From positions 248,001-312,000 of the forward strand of contig CAVRAR010000018.1 of NCBI GenBank assembly GCA_963719005.1: DNA of 64,000 nucleotides, read 5' to 3'. The stretch's first letter is position 1. Each line of letters opens with the position of its first letter. The notes beneath the pieces were generated by a model, which was not told the DNA's origin, searched no databases, and worked only from the letters and a program-made list of their open reading frames with translations. Source of the DNA: G963675935 sp963719005 (lineage in GTDB: Bacteria > Planctomycetota > Planctomycetia > Pirellulales > Thermoguttaceae). Shown here one piece after another: positions 19,193 to 29,034 of this stretch. Made by a program: the position numbers and the translations under genes.

Positions 19193-20437
19193 GTGTGGTC
19201 GAGAAAAAGACTGGACATCGGCTGGTCGGACCTCCTCTTCGGGGCCGGCCGTGTTTTCGTTCCGCCGGACCGCGATTCGGTTTCGCGGCGGGTGGAATCG
19301 CTCTGGCCGGCGGTGGGCAACACGCTGGCGTGTCTCTCCGTGCGGAGCGGATTCGATCTATTTCTCGCTGCCCTCGCTTTGCCCCGCGGCACGGAAGTGC
19401 TCGTCTCGGCAATCACGATTCGCGACATGATTCGCATTATCGAGCATCACGGGCTGGTGCCGGTGCCGGTCGATCTCGATCCGCAACGAATGGCGCCGAG
19501 CGAGGAACAGTGGCGGCAGGCGATTACGCCGGCCACGAAGCTGATTCTCGTCGCGCACCTGTTCGGCGGCCGCACGGAAATGGGGCCCGTCTTCGATTTG
19601 GCCCGGCAGCATGATCTTCTGGTGGTCGAGGACTGCGCCCAGGCGTTTGCCGGCGTCGAGTACGAAGGCGATCCGCGGGCCGACGCCAGCATGTTCAGTT
19701 TCGGCACGATCAAGTACGGCACGGCCCTCGGCGGGGCGATTCTCCGCGTGCGCGACCCCCAACTGCTTGCGAAGATGCGAGCCGCCCAGGAATCCTATCC
19801 GGTGCAGTCGCGTTGGCCGTATTTCAAGCGGCTGGCGAAGTATGCCATGCTGAAAGGTCTTGCCGCCCGTCCGATCTGCGCCTCGTTCGTGTACGTTTGC
19901 CGAGCGGTGGGTTGCGATTACGACCGAATGGTCAACGCCGCGGCGCGCGGCTTTCCGGGCGACGACTTTTTCGTCCAAATTCGGCGCCGGCCGTCGTCGC
20001 CGCTGCTGGCGATGCTCGAACGCCGGCTAAAGCGTCACGATGCCGGCCGGTCGGAGCGACACGCCGCCAAAGGCAAGGCCCTGGCGGAAAGCCTGCAAAA
20101 TGCGATGTCATGCCCCGGCACGGCGGTCGTTCCGAACACTTACTGGGTTTTTCCGGTGATCGCGGAGAAGCCCGCCGAGTTATTGGAGCATTTGACGCGT
20201 GCCGGTTTCGACGCCACGCAGGGTCAGAGCCTGTGCGTCGTCGCTCCACCGGCGGATCGAGCGGGCCAGAAGGCCGCTGCCGCTGAAAACCTGCTGGCCA
20301 ACGTCGTTTTCCTGCCCTTCTACCCAGAACTGCCGCCCGGCGAATCGCGTCGCCTGGCAGAAACGGTCCTGGCGTTTCGTATGACCGAGCCGCCGATGGA
20401 GAAATCTCCTTCCGGCAACGGCCAAGTGATTCCGTAG
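19193..20437 (+). CDS. DegT/DnrJ/EryC1-type PLP-dependent aminotransferase
   Basis: This 414-residue protein starts at GTG 19193; no strong ribosome site is visible, so the start is uncertain. Family signs are LSVRSGFDLFLAALALPRGT (cofactor phosphate region), EVLVSAITIRDMIRIIEHHG, VAHLFGGRTEM, LLVVEDCAQAFAG (the Asp that binds the pyridine nitrogen) and SFGTIKYGTALGGA, whose Lys should form the Schiff base. Such enzymes aminate keto-sugars for surface polysaccharides or natural products. The middle part is less conserved than usual and the neighbours are not sugar-nucleotide genes, so the substrate is open. Confidence 0.72.
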   Translation: MWSRKRLDIGWSDLLFGAGRVFVPPDRDSVSRRVESLWPAVGNTLACLSVRSGFDLFLAALALPRGTEVLVSAITIRDMIRIIEHHGLVPVPVDLDPQRMAPSEEQWRQAITPATKLILVAHLFGGRTEMGPVFDLARQHDLLVVEDCAQAFAGVEYEGDPRADASMFSFGTIKYGTALGGAILRVRDPQLLAKMRAAQESYPVQSRWPYFKRLAKYAMLKGLAARPICASFVYVCRAVGCDYDRMVNAAARGFPGDDFFVQIRRRPSSPLLAMLERRLKRHDAGRSERHAAKGKALAESLQNAMSCPGTAVVPNTYWVFPVIAEKPAELLEHLTRAGFDATQGQSLCVVAPPADRAGQKAAAAENLLANVVFLPFYPELPPGESRRLAETVLAFRMTEPPMEKSPSGNGQVIP

Positions 20438-20869
20438 CCGCCAGAGGACAACTCGGTCCGGCTCTTGAGCACGGCATGGCCAATGAAGAAACCGGTGGGC
20501 CGGTGCTATTCGGCCGAATTGCGGCTCTTCGGAATCTCGAAAACGGGTGGATTTTCGACGTTCTCACGAACGGGTTGAGTAGATGGGACGACAAGGAAGG
20601 GAAGGCTGTCGGTGCCTGCTACCCAACGCCCTCACCATGGTCTCCGTAATGTGCGGTCCATTGCTTGCCCCTCCGCGAGTAAGGCCAAGAGCACCACATT
20701 CTTCGACCGTTATGCAGGCTCCGGAGGTTGGAAGACAAGCTCCAACCACTTACGTCGGCATCCGTTCACACCTAACGCAGCGCGGCAAACACTTGATCGA
20801 CGGGCAGCCGTTAGGGTCTGATCGTCACGAGTTCCCCGGGGAAGAAAGCTCTGTTTTGCCAAATCCACA
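20438..20869. other. Intergenic region without a recognisable gene
   Basis: This gap lies between the aminotransferase stop and the end of the disrupted NTF2-like gene. Short open frames here show no family features, and no strong hairpin or repeat was seen. Confidence 0.4.
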
Positions 20870-21081
20870 CTACAAAGCGCGGACGCGGTTGCCGGAAAAA
20901 CCTCTCTCTCTGTTCTCTGTCCTAGCTTCGTAGAAAACGAGATTCACAATCCCCCATTTTCCGTTCCGCTTCATTAGAGTGAAATGATCATAGCCAAACA
21001 GCGTCCTCGGTCCCGCAGTCAACTTCCAGTAGACAACCACTCGCGCCAATTCCGATTCGAAATGGATGTCGATTGACACAG

Positions 21082-22677
21082 TGTCTTGGTTCAGCGTGAA
21101 ATGGAAACTTCGATTGGCTTGCTAGGATCGTCCGGGTGTTGAAGTTGGTTGGTAGTGCTTGGATTTTTCGCTTTGGTGTTGTAAGCGAGGGAGGTGGGCG
21201 GCAGCAGAACCACCGCCCGGACCTCGCTCACAACCCCTGGGGCGGCGCTCGGGTCGGTTCCCACCGGAGCCCTATCCTCCGCCCAGGTCGTCTCTCATCG
21301 TAACGTCCTTCTTTCGATCAGGCAACCGTCCGCAAACGGGCCGCCTCTCGCTGCTCCTTTCTACGCTCGCGGGCCTCCGTCAGTTTGCGATCGCGGGCTG
21401 CGAAGATCTCCGCCTCACGGCCCGCCAATTTGTCCGCCGGCGCCACATAGCCAATCGCGCTGTGCAATCGCACCTCGTTGTAGTGCTCCACGTAACGAGC
21501 CACAATGCGGATGGCATCCTCCAGCGAGATCGGCGTGCCCGGCCGCAGGCACTCGCCCTTGATGCTCCCGTGAAATCGCTCCAGTTTGCCGTTGCTCTGC
21601 GGATAGTACGGGCTGGTGCGCACGTGCGTCATCCCGCAGATGCGAATGAACTCTTTGAAGTCCTTCGCCAAAAACTGCGACCCATTGTCGCTGATGATCC
21701 GCGGCGTCTCCTTGGGGAACTTCTCCCGCGCGCGTTGCAGGATCGTCAGTTCATCTTGCTCGGTCATCGAGCGGCGAATCTCCCAATGCACGGTGTAGCG
21801 GCTGTAGCCGTCGAGGATCGTCGTCAGGTAGTAAAACGTGCCGTGGATGTTGAGGTAGCTGATGTCGATATGCCAGTGTTCATGGGGTTTTTGCGGCTGT
21901 TGGAAGCCCGTGCCTTTCTTCGACGGCTTGTTCGTCGAGCGCCCGATGCGGCCCGCCGCCTTCAATACGCGATAGACGCTGCTGGGACTGACGGCCACCA
22001 CGTCGCGGTCGAGCATCATGAACGCCAAACGCCGGTAGCCTTCCAGTGGATACTCGAAGGAGAAGCGGATGATGGCCTGCTTCTCCCAATCTTCGAGCCA
22101 CCAGTCGCGCGGCACCCAGCCGTTGTGTTCGTTCCGCTTGCCGTAGCGATCCTTCCAGTCGTGGAACTTGCTCTGGCCAATGCCCAGCCAAGCCACGAAC
22201 TTTCTGGCGGGAATCTCCGTGCGCTCGTTCCAACGGCGCACGTAATCGACCACTTCATCGCGAGTGTCGTGGGGAACCCAACGTCCGTTTAGAGTTCCCC
22301 ATTCTCTTTTTGCGCGGACGTTCTCCTCCATCAGTTCGGAGATGACCTCGTTCTTCTGAACGAGCTTGGCCCGCAGTCGGGCGACTTCCTCCTCCTGGGC
22401 GGAAAGCCTCCTGGCCTCGCGTTTGGCGACCGGGTGAAAGGCGGCCGGCGCGTTGTCGAACAGGATTTTCTGCCAGGCGTAGATTTGGTTCGGCTTGATG
22501 CCGTACTCGTCGCAGAGGTCCGAGATGGGCACTTTATCGACCAGATACCTCTTGAGAATGGCAGCCTTCTGGTCCGTGCCGAAATGTCGTCGTTGTCCAC
22601 TCATGAAATTCTCCTCGTCTGGGGGAAGATTCTAACCCAGGCGACCGAGAATTTCCATTTCCAATTGGTTCAAGACA
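21082..22677 (-). mobile_element. IS3-type element, copy 1 (1596 bp)
   Basis: Imperfect inverted ends begin TGTCTTG and share GAAATGGAAA a few bases inside. The 4-bp target duplication ACAG is at 21078-21081 and 22678-22681. Near-identical copies lie at 24491-26086 and 60504-62098. It interrupts the NTF2-like gene. Confidence 0.92.
21318..22604 (-). CDS. IS3-family transposase, single fused frame (copy 1)
   Basis: This 428-residue protein starts at ATG 22604. An N-terminal helix-turn-helix (AAILKRYLVDKVPISDLCDE, then YGIKPNQIYAWQK) and a coiled coil (EEEVARLRAKLVQKNEVISE) correspond to OrfA. The C-terminal integrase core has HWHIDISYLNIHGTFYYLTT (first Asp), PRIISDNGSQFLAKDF (second Asp) and SNGKLERFHGSIKGE (Glu), followed by HYNEVRLHSAIGYVAPADKL. 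Most IS3 elements split these parts and join them by frameshifting; here OrfA and OrfB are continuous. It is intact. Confidence 0.93.
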   Translation of the reverse strand: MSGQRRHFGTDQKAAILKRYLVDKVPISDLCDEYGIKPNQIYAWQKILFDNAPAAFHPVAKREARRLSAQEEEVARLRAKLVQKNEVISELMEENVRAKREWGTLNGRWVPHDTRDEVVDYVRRWNERTEIPARKFVAWLGIGQSKFHDWKDRYGKRNEHNGWVPRDWWLEDWEKQAIIRFSFEYPLEGYRRLAFMMLDRDVVAVSPSSVYRVLKAAGRIGRSTNKPSKKGTGFQQPQKPHEHWHIDISYLNIHGTFYYLTTILDGYSRYTVHWEIRRSMTEQDELTILQRAREKFPKETPRIISDNGSQFLAKDFKEFIRICGMTHVRTSPYYPQSNGKLERFHGSIKGECLRPGTPISLEDAIRIVARYVEHYNEVRLHSAIGYVAPADKLAGREAEIFAARDRKLTEARERRKEQREAARLRTVA

Positions 22678-23127
22678 ACAGGGATTTCGGTTGCGTGTCG
22701 GTCTTTACGGAACGACTCCCTTTGAGACGCAAGGAATGCTGGCAAGGCGTATTGCTCGATCGTTCCTTGCGGGTCAACAAACTGGATACAGGAATTGGCC
22801 CAGAAGCACTCGCCATAACCTTCCATATCCTGATCGGACCAAGTGCGAAAGTAGCACCTAATCATCGCTTCGACCTGTTCGCATCGCAAATCGTCGGATT
22901 TCTTGTCCGTTCGAGCCGCTGCTAGACTCCGATAGACGACGAAGCAAACTGCGGTAGCAATCAACCCTATCGCTGCAATTGCCAGAACCACAGTTCGGAT
23001 TGCGCAGCGATTCTTGTTCCGGGCAGGCGGACTTGTCGTAACATCGCGCAGGGTGTTTTGGAGACCCGTTCGTCTCGATAAGCGGGAGCGTTTACTCATG
23101 GGGTTCTCTAGCTGGGAACGAGGTCAA

Positions 23128-24490
23128 CTAGAATGGCATTGTTTCGATAGGTGCATAGTCATCGGAAAACACCGTGGCGCGAGTGACGTCAGGCAGATCG
23201 ACAAGCAAATCTTCGACTACTCCCTGCAACCGGTCGTTTTTGACGAACGAGTTTGACCGGTAACCTCTGGCCCGGGCGGCCCACTGTTCTGGCGATATGC
23301 GTTCCTTGCGGCGAGTCGCTACAAAGATGATGTTCGTTGACTTGGTTTCGCCCAAACGGCGATGTTCCATCGCAAAGACATATACACTTGGAAAGACAGA
23401 GTCAATAGTGCGATACATAGAGTGGAAGATGCAGGCTGACGGCCCCACAATCGCGCTATTGATATTCATGATAAAGACGCCATCCGCCGTCAACTTGTCG
23501 CGGCAGAGTTCCAGAAATTCGCGCGCCACGAGGTGAAACGGTATGCGCCCACCGGCGGAAAATGCATCCAGAATCATGCAGTCGTATTTGGATTCGACCT
23601 TCCGCACAAACAGCCGGCCGTCCTCGGCGAACGTCTTGACCGTAGGACTATCATCAAAAAAAAAGTGTGTGCGTGCGAGTTCGAGCACCTTGGGATCAAT
23701 GTCAACAACGTCGATTGCCATCTCAGGGTTATGCATACGGAAGGCCCGCGGGCCGATGCCTCCACCGGCGCCGATGAAGAGAGCCTTCTGAATCTCTGTT
23801 TTCACCAGAAACGCCAAGTGAAAGTAATCCGTATAGGTGGTGAAGCTGGGATAAGGGGGGCTCTTGACAATGGCACTTTCAAGATGGCAATCGAAGAACA
23901 GCTCCCGCCGGCCGCAGCAGTCAACCACGGAGACGTGGTGGTAGGGAGTATCGACCTCAACGACGACCTCGCCGAGGTCTCTGGGAATGATCGTAGGCGA
24001 TCGCGGCCCGATTAGACAGACTAGAATCAGTAACCCCAGTACGACGACGCCGACCCGTGCCAGTACATGTCCCCAGCATGGCAAAGTGAGGATTGAAACC
24101 AGCAATAGGAGTAGCCCCAATCCTCTGAGAATGGCCGACACGCCAATCAACGGGATCAACACGAATGTTGTCAAGAGAGTACCCACGATGCTGCCCGCGG
24201 TCGAAATCGCATACAGAGTCCCCGAACTCTTGCCGACTGATGTAACAGACTCGGTTGCGAGGCGAATTGCGAAAGGAGAGACCATTCCCATTCCGACACT
24301 CGGAGGCAGGAACAGCAGCATCGAGGCAACGAGGGGCCCGCCTCGCTCACCTAGTCCGGTGTTGACAAGCATTTCACATAATCCATGTGCGAGGATCGAA
24401 AGCGCAAAGATCAGAAGCGAGACCAGGGCACATATGGAGTTGAGTAGGACGTGCGATGGGTATAGGTCGGCCAAACGGCCACCAAAGTAG
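23128..24490 (-). CDS. Spermidine-synthase-like membrane protein, 5' end lost at an IS3-type element
   Basis: The frame is open up to the edge of the element at 24491 and begins with YFGGRLADLYPSHVLL, the loop after the second membrane helix of MFS-like spermidine-synthase fusions. The first helix is therefore missing. Several hydrophobic helices follow (ASMLLFLPPSVGMGMVSPFA, GTLYAISTAGSIVGTLLTTF, LGLLLLLVSIL). The C-terminal half is a methyltransferase-type domain with ALFIGAGGGIGPRAF (nucleotide loop), AIDVVDIDPKVLELAR and YDCMILDAFSAGGRIPFHL. Such proteins transfer aminopropyl groups or act on unknown substrates at the membrane. The missing 5' end is not found on the other side of the element, so the gene is truncated and presumably dead. 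Confidence 0.78.
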
Positions 24491-26086
24491 TGTCTTGAAC
24501 CAATTGGAAATGGAAATTCTCGGTCGCCTGGGTTAGAATCTTCCCCCAGACGAGGAGAATTTCATGAGTGGACAACGACGACATTTCGGCACGGACCAGA
24601 AGGCTGCCATTCTCAAGAGGTATCTGGTCGATAAAGTGCCCATCTCGGACCTCTGCGACGAGTACGGCATCAAGCCGAACCAAATCTACGCCTGGCAGAA
24701 AATCCTGTTCGATAACGCGCCGGCCGCCTTTCACCCGGTCGCCAAACGCGAAGCCAAGAGGCTTTCCGCCCAGGAGGAGGAAGTCGCCCGACTGCGGGCC
24801 AAGCTCGTTCAGAAGAACGAGGTCATCTCCGAACTGATGGAGGAGAACGTCCGCGCAAAAAGAGAATGGGGAACTCTAAACGGACGTTGGGTTCCCCACG
24901 ACACTCGCGATGAAGTGGTCGATTACGTGCGCCGTTGGAACGAGCGCACGGAGATTCCCGCCAGAAAGTTCGTGGCTTGGCTGGGCATTGGCCAGAGCAA
25001 GTTCCACGACTGGAAGGATCGCTACGGCAAGCGGAACGAACACAACGGCTGGGTGCCGCGCGACTGGTGGCTCGAAGATTGGGAGAAGCAGGCCATCATC
25101 CGCTTCTCCTTCGAGTATCCACTGGAAGGCTACCGGCGTTTGGCGTTCATGATGCTCGACCGCGACGTGGTGGCCGTCAGTCCCAGCAGCGTCTATCGCG
25201 TATTGAAGGCGGCGGGCCGCATCGGGCGCTCGACGAACAAGCCGTCGAAGAAAGGCACGGGCTTCCAACAGCCGCAAAAACCCCATGAACACTGGCATAT
25301 CGACATCAGCTACCTCAACATCCACGGCACGTTTTACTACCTGACGACGATCCTCGACGGCTACAGCCGCTACACCGTGCATTGGGAGATTCGCCGCTCG
25401 ATGACCGAGCAAGATGAACTGACGATCCTGCAACGCGCGCGGGAGAAGTTCCCCAAGGAGACGCCGCGGATCATCAGCGACAATGGGTCGCAGTTTTTGG
25501 CGAAGGACTTCAAAGAGTTCATTCGCATCTGCGGGATGACGCACGTGCGCACCAGCCCGTACTATCCGCAGAGCAACGGCAAACTGGAGCGATTTCACGG
25601 GAGCATCAAGGGCGAGTGCCTGCGGCCGGGCACGCCGATCTCGCTGGAGGATGCCATCCGCATTGTGGCTCGTTACGTGGAGCACTACAACGAGGTGCGA
25701 TTGCACAGCGCGATTGGCTATGTGGCGCCGGCGGACAAATTGGCGGGCCGTGAGGCGGAGATCTTCGCAGCCCGCGATCGCAAACTGACGGAGGCCCGCG
25801 AGCGTAGAAAGGAGCAGCGAGAGGCGGCCCGTTTGCGGACGGTTGCCTGATCGAAAGAAGGACGTTACGATGAGAGACGACCTGGGCGGAGGATAGGGCT
25901 CCGGTGGGAACCGACCCGAGCGCCGCCCCAGGGGTTGTGAGCGAGGTCCGGGCGGTGGTTCTGCTGCCGCCCACCTCCCTCGCTTACAACACCAAAGCGA
26001 AAAATCCAAGCACTACCAACCAACTTCAACACCCGGACGATCCTAGCAAGCCAATCGAAGTTTCCATTTCACGCTGAACCAAGACA
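24491..26086 (+). mobile_element. IS3-type element, copy 2 (1596 bp), no target duplication
   Basis: It has the same ends and length as copy 1 but the opposite orientation. The flanks are GTAG on the left and CGGA on the right, so no duplication survives. This points to an adjacent deletion or to recombination between copies after insertion. It removes the start of the spermidine-synthase-like gene. Confidence 0.92.
24564..25850 (+). CDS. IS3-family transposase, single fused frame (copy 2)
   Basis: This 428-residue protein is almost identical to that of copy 1; for example Lys replaces Arg in the KREAKRLSAQ segment. It starts at ATG 24564 and has the same helix-turn-helix, coiled coil and complete DDE core. 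It appears functional. Confidence 0.93.
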   Translation: MSGQRRHFGTDQKAAILKRYLVDKVPISDLCDEYGIKPNQIYAWQKILFDNAPAAFHPVAKREAKRLSAQEEEVARLRAKLVQKNEVISELMEENVRAKREWGTLNGRWVPHDTRDEVVDYVRRWNERTEIPARKFVAWLGIGQSKFHDWKDRYGKRNEHNGWVPRDWWLEDWEKQAIIRFSFEYPLEGYRRLAFMMLDRDVVAVSPSSVYRVLKAAGRIGRSTNKPSKKGTGFQQPQKPHEHWHIDISYLNIHGTFYYLTTILDGYSRYTVHWEIRRSMTEQDELTILQRAREKFPKETPRIISDNGSQFLAKDFKEFIRICGMTHVRTSPYYPQSNGKLERFHGSIKGECLRPGTPISLEDAIRIVARYVEHYNEVRLHSAIGYVAPADKLAGREAEIFAARDRKLTEARERRKEQREAARLRTVA

Positions 26087-26252
26087 CGGAAGACCGAGTT
26101 CTGGTGTTCCGTCAAAGGTTGAGTTCTCGGAACGTCGGGCTGGCTTCTTCGGGTGTTTCTACCGGATCCGGCTTCAGTGTCATTAAAGGTATGAGTTCTC
26201 GAAGCGCGGCCGGTCGTTTCATCAATGGGTGGTTTGATGGAACAACCCTTGG

Positions 26253-27149
26253 CTACCCCCGTTTCCACCCTGCGAAGGTCAGCAGGCTTAGCAGGGCGGC
26301 GGCCAGGAGGGCCAGCGTGCCCGGCTCGGGCGCCGACGTCATGCTTGCCCCGGACGACATGCCCGTCAGCGGCGATAGACCGACGTGCGAAAACCATAGG
26401 TCGCGATCCAGTCCGTCCATCGACCCAAAGCTGACGTTCGCCTGCGTGAGGCCGGCCTCCAAGTAGGATTCATGGACCGCGTTGGGATCGCCCGTGTACT
26501 TGTTCGTCGCCATGTAGTCTTGCATGATCGTTGTCGGCGATACGCCGGCGATCGTCTGCAAGATCACTGAGGTCCAGCCGGTCCGGTCCTTGCCGGCCTC
26601 GCAGTGGTATAACACCGGATCGGAGGAGTTGGCCAACTGGAGCAGCACCGTGCGAAACCGCGATCGTTGTCCCCCATCGGCGACAAAATTGCGGTACATG
26701 TCCTCCATCGAAACAGCAGGCGGATCGTAAGTGCCAAAGATATTGACATTGATCCGGGTGGCTCCGGCGGGCACTCTGTCAGGATATTGAAGGATCTCGA
26801 AGGGCGTTCGCAAATCGATATCCAACTTGATATTCAACGATGAGAGGGTTGCCCAATCGGTGTCGTTGAGTGCGGACAAGTGTTCCGAACGATAAAAGAC
26901 GTTGGTCCGCATCGTGCCATCATGGCTGGTCGTATCGGCCAGTCCCGTTCCCCCGTAGATCGCCGCGATTCCCGCCAGGTCTCGGAAGTTCCGGTCTGTG
27001 GAGAGAAGCGGCGTTGTGATCGGCTCCTGCGCGGATGCCGGCGGGAAAGACGCGCAGAGCACAATCGCCGTGGCGCAAAGCAACGCTTTCCTCATCGAAA
27101 CCACGTCGGCGACGATGCGATGAACACGTTGTCCGGCAAGTCGTTTCAT
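26253..27149 (-). CDS. Secreted tyrosine/dual-specificity phosphatase with PEP-CTERM anchor
   Basis: The chosen start ATG 27149 has AGAGGA about 10 bases upstream; an ATG at 27095 would give a shorter signal peptide. The hydrophobic signal reads MRKALLCATAIVLCASFPPA and ends in SAQ. The catalytic P-loop is LYHCEAGKDRTGWTSV, matching C-x5-R, with an upstream Asp-containing segment (FYRSEHLSALNDTDWATL) and LDIDLRTPFEI, as in Y_phosphatase3 proteins. The C-terminus is a PEP-CTERM sorting signal: PEPGTLALLAAALLSLLTF followed by GWKRG. It should act outside the cytoplasm after processing by an exosortase. The nearest neighbours are insertion sequences, so its target is unknown. Confidence 0.85.
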   Translation of the reverse strand: MKRLAGQRVHRIVADVVSMRKALLCATAIVLCASFPPASAQEPITTPLLSTDRNFRDLAGIAAIYGGTGLADTTSHDGTMRTNVFYRSEHLSALNDTDWATLSSLNIKLDIDLRTPFEILQYPDRVPAGATRINVNIFGTYDPPAVSMEDMYRNFVADGGQRSRFRTVLLQLANSSDPVLYHCEAGKDRTGWTSVILQTIAGVSPTTIMQDYMATNKYTGDPNAVHESYLEAGLTQANVSFGSMDGLDRDLWFSHVGLSPLTGMSSGASMTSAPEPGTLALLAAALLSLLTFAGWKRG

Positions 27150-27205
27150 CGGTTTGCCGTCCTCTTGAAATATCGCCGGCGGCCGAAGTGTCGCACCTCT
27201 TCTAA

Positions 27206-28112
27206 GAGGTTCTAACAAAACCAGTATTTCCTGATCTGTCCAATGTTGCTAAACTCTCGGGCTAACCTGGTCAACCAACAGATATGTCAGGGAGGATATT
27301 ATGGCCAAGCCACTGCTGCCCGATGCGCTTTGGGAGCGAATCAAGCCTTTGCTGCCGCGCGAACGCGGCAAGCCGAAAGGAGGCCGACCGCGAGTTTCCG
27401 ATCGTGCGGCGCTCACGGGGATTCTCTTCGTATTGAAAACGGGTTGTCCGTGGGAATATCTTCCGCAGGAGTTGGGCTGCGGATGCGGCATGACGTGCTG
27501 GCGACGACTCCGCGACTGGCACGTGGCTGGTGTCTGGAAGCGGATATGGAAGCTACTTTTGGACGAATTGGGATTGGCAGGCCAAATCGACTGGTCAACA
27601 TCCGCGATCGACAGTTGCTCCGTGCGAGCAGTTTTTGGGGGGCAAAAACGGGCCCAAATCCCACGGATCGAGGCAAGAATGGCTCGAAGCGTCATCTGAT
27701 GGTGGACGGCAGCGGCACGCCTCTGGCCATTACCCACACCGGCGCGAATTGCCACGATTCGGAGATGGCTATTCCTTTGGTCAACGCAGTTCCACCGATC
27801 AAGCAACCTCGCGGCGCACCGCGCAAGCGTCCCGATGAACTGCTCGCGGATCGAGCCTATGATGCGGAAGCCAAGATTCGTAAACCCCTGCGCAAGCGGA
27901 GAATCAAGCCGCTGGTTGCTCACCGCAACACCGAGCACGGCAGCGGCCTGGGCAAATTCCGCTACGTCGTTGAAGCCTGCTTCGATTGGCTCTTCAACTG
28001 GCGTCGTCTGCGGGTGCGTTACGAGAAACGACCGGACATTCACGATGCGTTCCTAATCATCGGTTGTGCCATGATCTGCTGGAACCGCGTACTGGAGTTT
28101 TGTTAGAACCTC
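27206..28112 (+). mobile_element. IS5-family element A, copy 2 (907 bp)
   Basis: Ends and length are the same as the copy at 2419-3325, in the opposite orientation. TAA target duplications are at 27203-27205 and 28113-28115. Confidence 0.94.
27301..28106 (+). CDS. IS5-type DDE transposase in two overlapping frames (copy 2)
   Basis: Frame one runs from ATG 27301 to 27699, and frame two ends at 28106. The A5 run at 27644-27648, read as CAA AAA CGG in frame one, lets the Lys codon slip back one base and continue as ACG GGC, giving KTGPNPTDRGK. The split is exactly as in the first copy; one of the few differences is a base in the QPRGA(P/L)RKRP segment. Identity of the arrangement in both copies supports a programmed -1 shift. 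Confidence 0.88.
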
Positions 28113-28188
28113 TAAAGAGGATTCGCAGTCGGGTGAACGATGCGGCCGCTACCGTCAGTACCTGCGAGAGATCGGATGGTATTCTTCT

Positions 28189-29034
28189 TTATCGTGAAGC
28201 CGTTATCGTATTATTAGGAATTACGACCCTTATGCGGTCCACCAGCAGGCGTTCCAGCGGGCTGGGTGTGGGGCCGGCTAACTCGCTACGCATCGTATCG
28301 AGATGCCGGCGCAGCGTTTCAGACTGGTATGGATCCTTGTTGGCAATTAACAGCGACCACCCTTCTAGGGTCCGAGCCGTAAGATTGCCATGATGTTGCC
28401 ATGCTGCGGGATTCGCATCGAGTTCCTTCTCGAGTTCCGTCATGCCCTCCGGCTCACCTTGCCGGGCCCGGTAAATTGCCCGATCCAGCGGCGTCATGGC
28501 GGCCAGCTTGGCCGCCTCTTTCCGCCGCTCCTCTTCGGCTCGTTGCCGCCCCGCTTCGGCCTTCTGCCGCGCCACTTCAGCCTTCTGTCGTTCCTGTTCC
28601 AGTCGCGATTGCTCCCGCTCCGCTGCCAACTGTTCGTTTGATTTGCGACCCACGATAACCTCCTTGTGTAGCTGGCTGGCCCGGTCATCCTGTCCGGTCT
28701 CAGCACGACAATGCCGCCACTGCCCGCGATGCTGATGAAACCCCATCGAGAGCAATGTCGCCTCCATCAACTGATTCACGCCACGCTTGAGTTCCTCCGC
28801 CAACTGCAGTACGCTGTTCAGAGCTGCCTGATAGTCGGCCAGTTCCCTCTTCTCTGCCGCCCGCTTGGCCTTTGCCGCGGCATCCTTTGTGGCAGCCTCT
28901 GCCGCCACTCCGCCGCTGCCGAGATAGACCTTGCGGACTTGGCTGCCGACACGCTTCGACCGGTAGTAGAACCGCTTTGTCTTCTTTCCGCCACGGCTCT
29001 GGGCGGTTCCACCCTTTTGGACAAGCTTGGACAT
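28189..29034 (-). CDS. Coiled-coil hypothetical protein
   Basis: This is a 281-residue protein of unknown function. The basic N-terminus contains KKTKRFYYRSKRVGSQVRKV and a Gly pair, resembling a short beta-hairpin found in plasmid- or phage-linked planctomycete proteins. Residues 35-70 are Ala/Lys-rich. The middle (AAEREQSRLEQERQKAEVAR and onward to about residue 180) is a long charged heptad-like coiled coil. The C-terminal part, TPLDRAIYRARQGEPEGMTE through WSLLIANKDPYQSETLRRHL, looks like a compact helical domain. No membrane segment or catalytic motif is visible. It lies between an insertion sequence and the zinc-ribbon gene. Confidence 0.6.
   Translation of the reverse strand: MSKLVQKGGTAQSRGGKKTKRFYYRSKRVGSQVRKVYLGSGGVAAEAATKDAAAKAKRAAEKRELADYQAALNSVLQLAEELKRGVNQLMEATLLSMGFHQHRGQWRHCRAETGQDDRASQLHKEVIVGRKSNEQLAAEREQSRLEQERQKAEVARQKAEAGRQRAEEERRKEAAKLAAMTPLDRAIYRARQGEPEGMTELEKELDANPAAWQHHGNLTARTLEGWSLLIANKDPYQSETLRRHLDTMRSELAGPTPSPLERLLVDRIRVVIPNNTITASR

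Larger units (their letters stand above)
20870..23099 (-). pseudogene. NTF2-like membrane-anchored protein, split by an IS3-type element
   Basis: The 5' part starts at 23099: MSKRSRLSRRTGLQ, a membrane helix (IRTVVLAIAAIGLIATAVCF), then the NTF2/SnoaL-like opening IRCYFRTWSDQDMEGYGECF. The frame breaks at the element 21082-22677. Removing the element and one ACAG copy joins ATEIP directly to VSIDIHFESELARVVVYW in frame. It continues with YDHFTLMKRNGKWGIVNLVF, the last two strands of the fold, to the stop at 20870. The intact product would be about 209 residues. The role is unknown; such domains bind small molecules or form enzymes. It follows the spermidine-synthase-like gene by 28 bases. Confidence 0.75.

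Noticed and set aside
21159..22292. A 377-codon open frame antisense to the IS3-type transposase, repeated in all three copies
   Set aside because: It is fully contained in the transposase gene on the opposite strand, has Arg/Pro-rich composition without domains, and repeats only because the element repeats.
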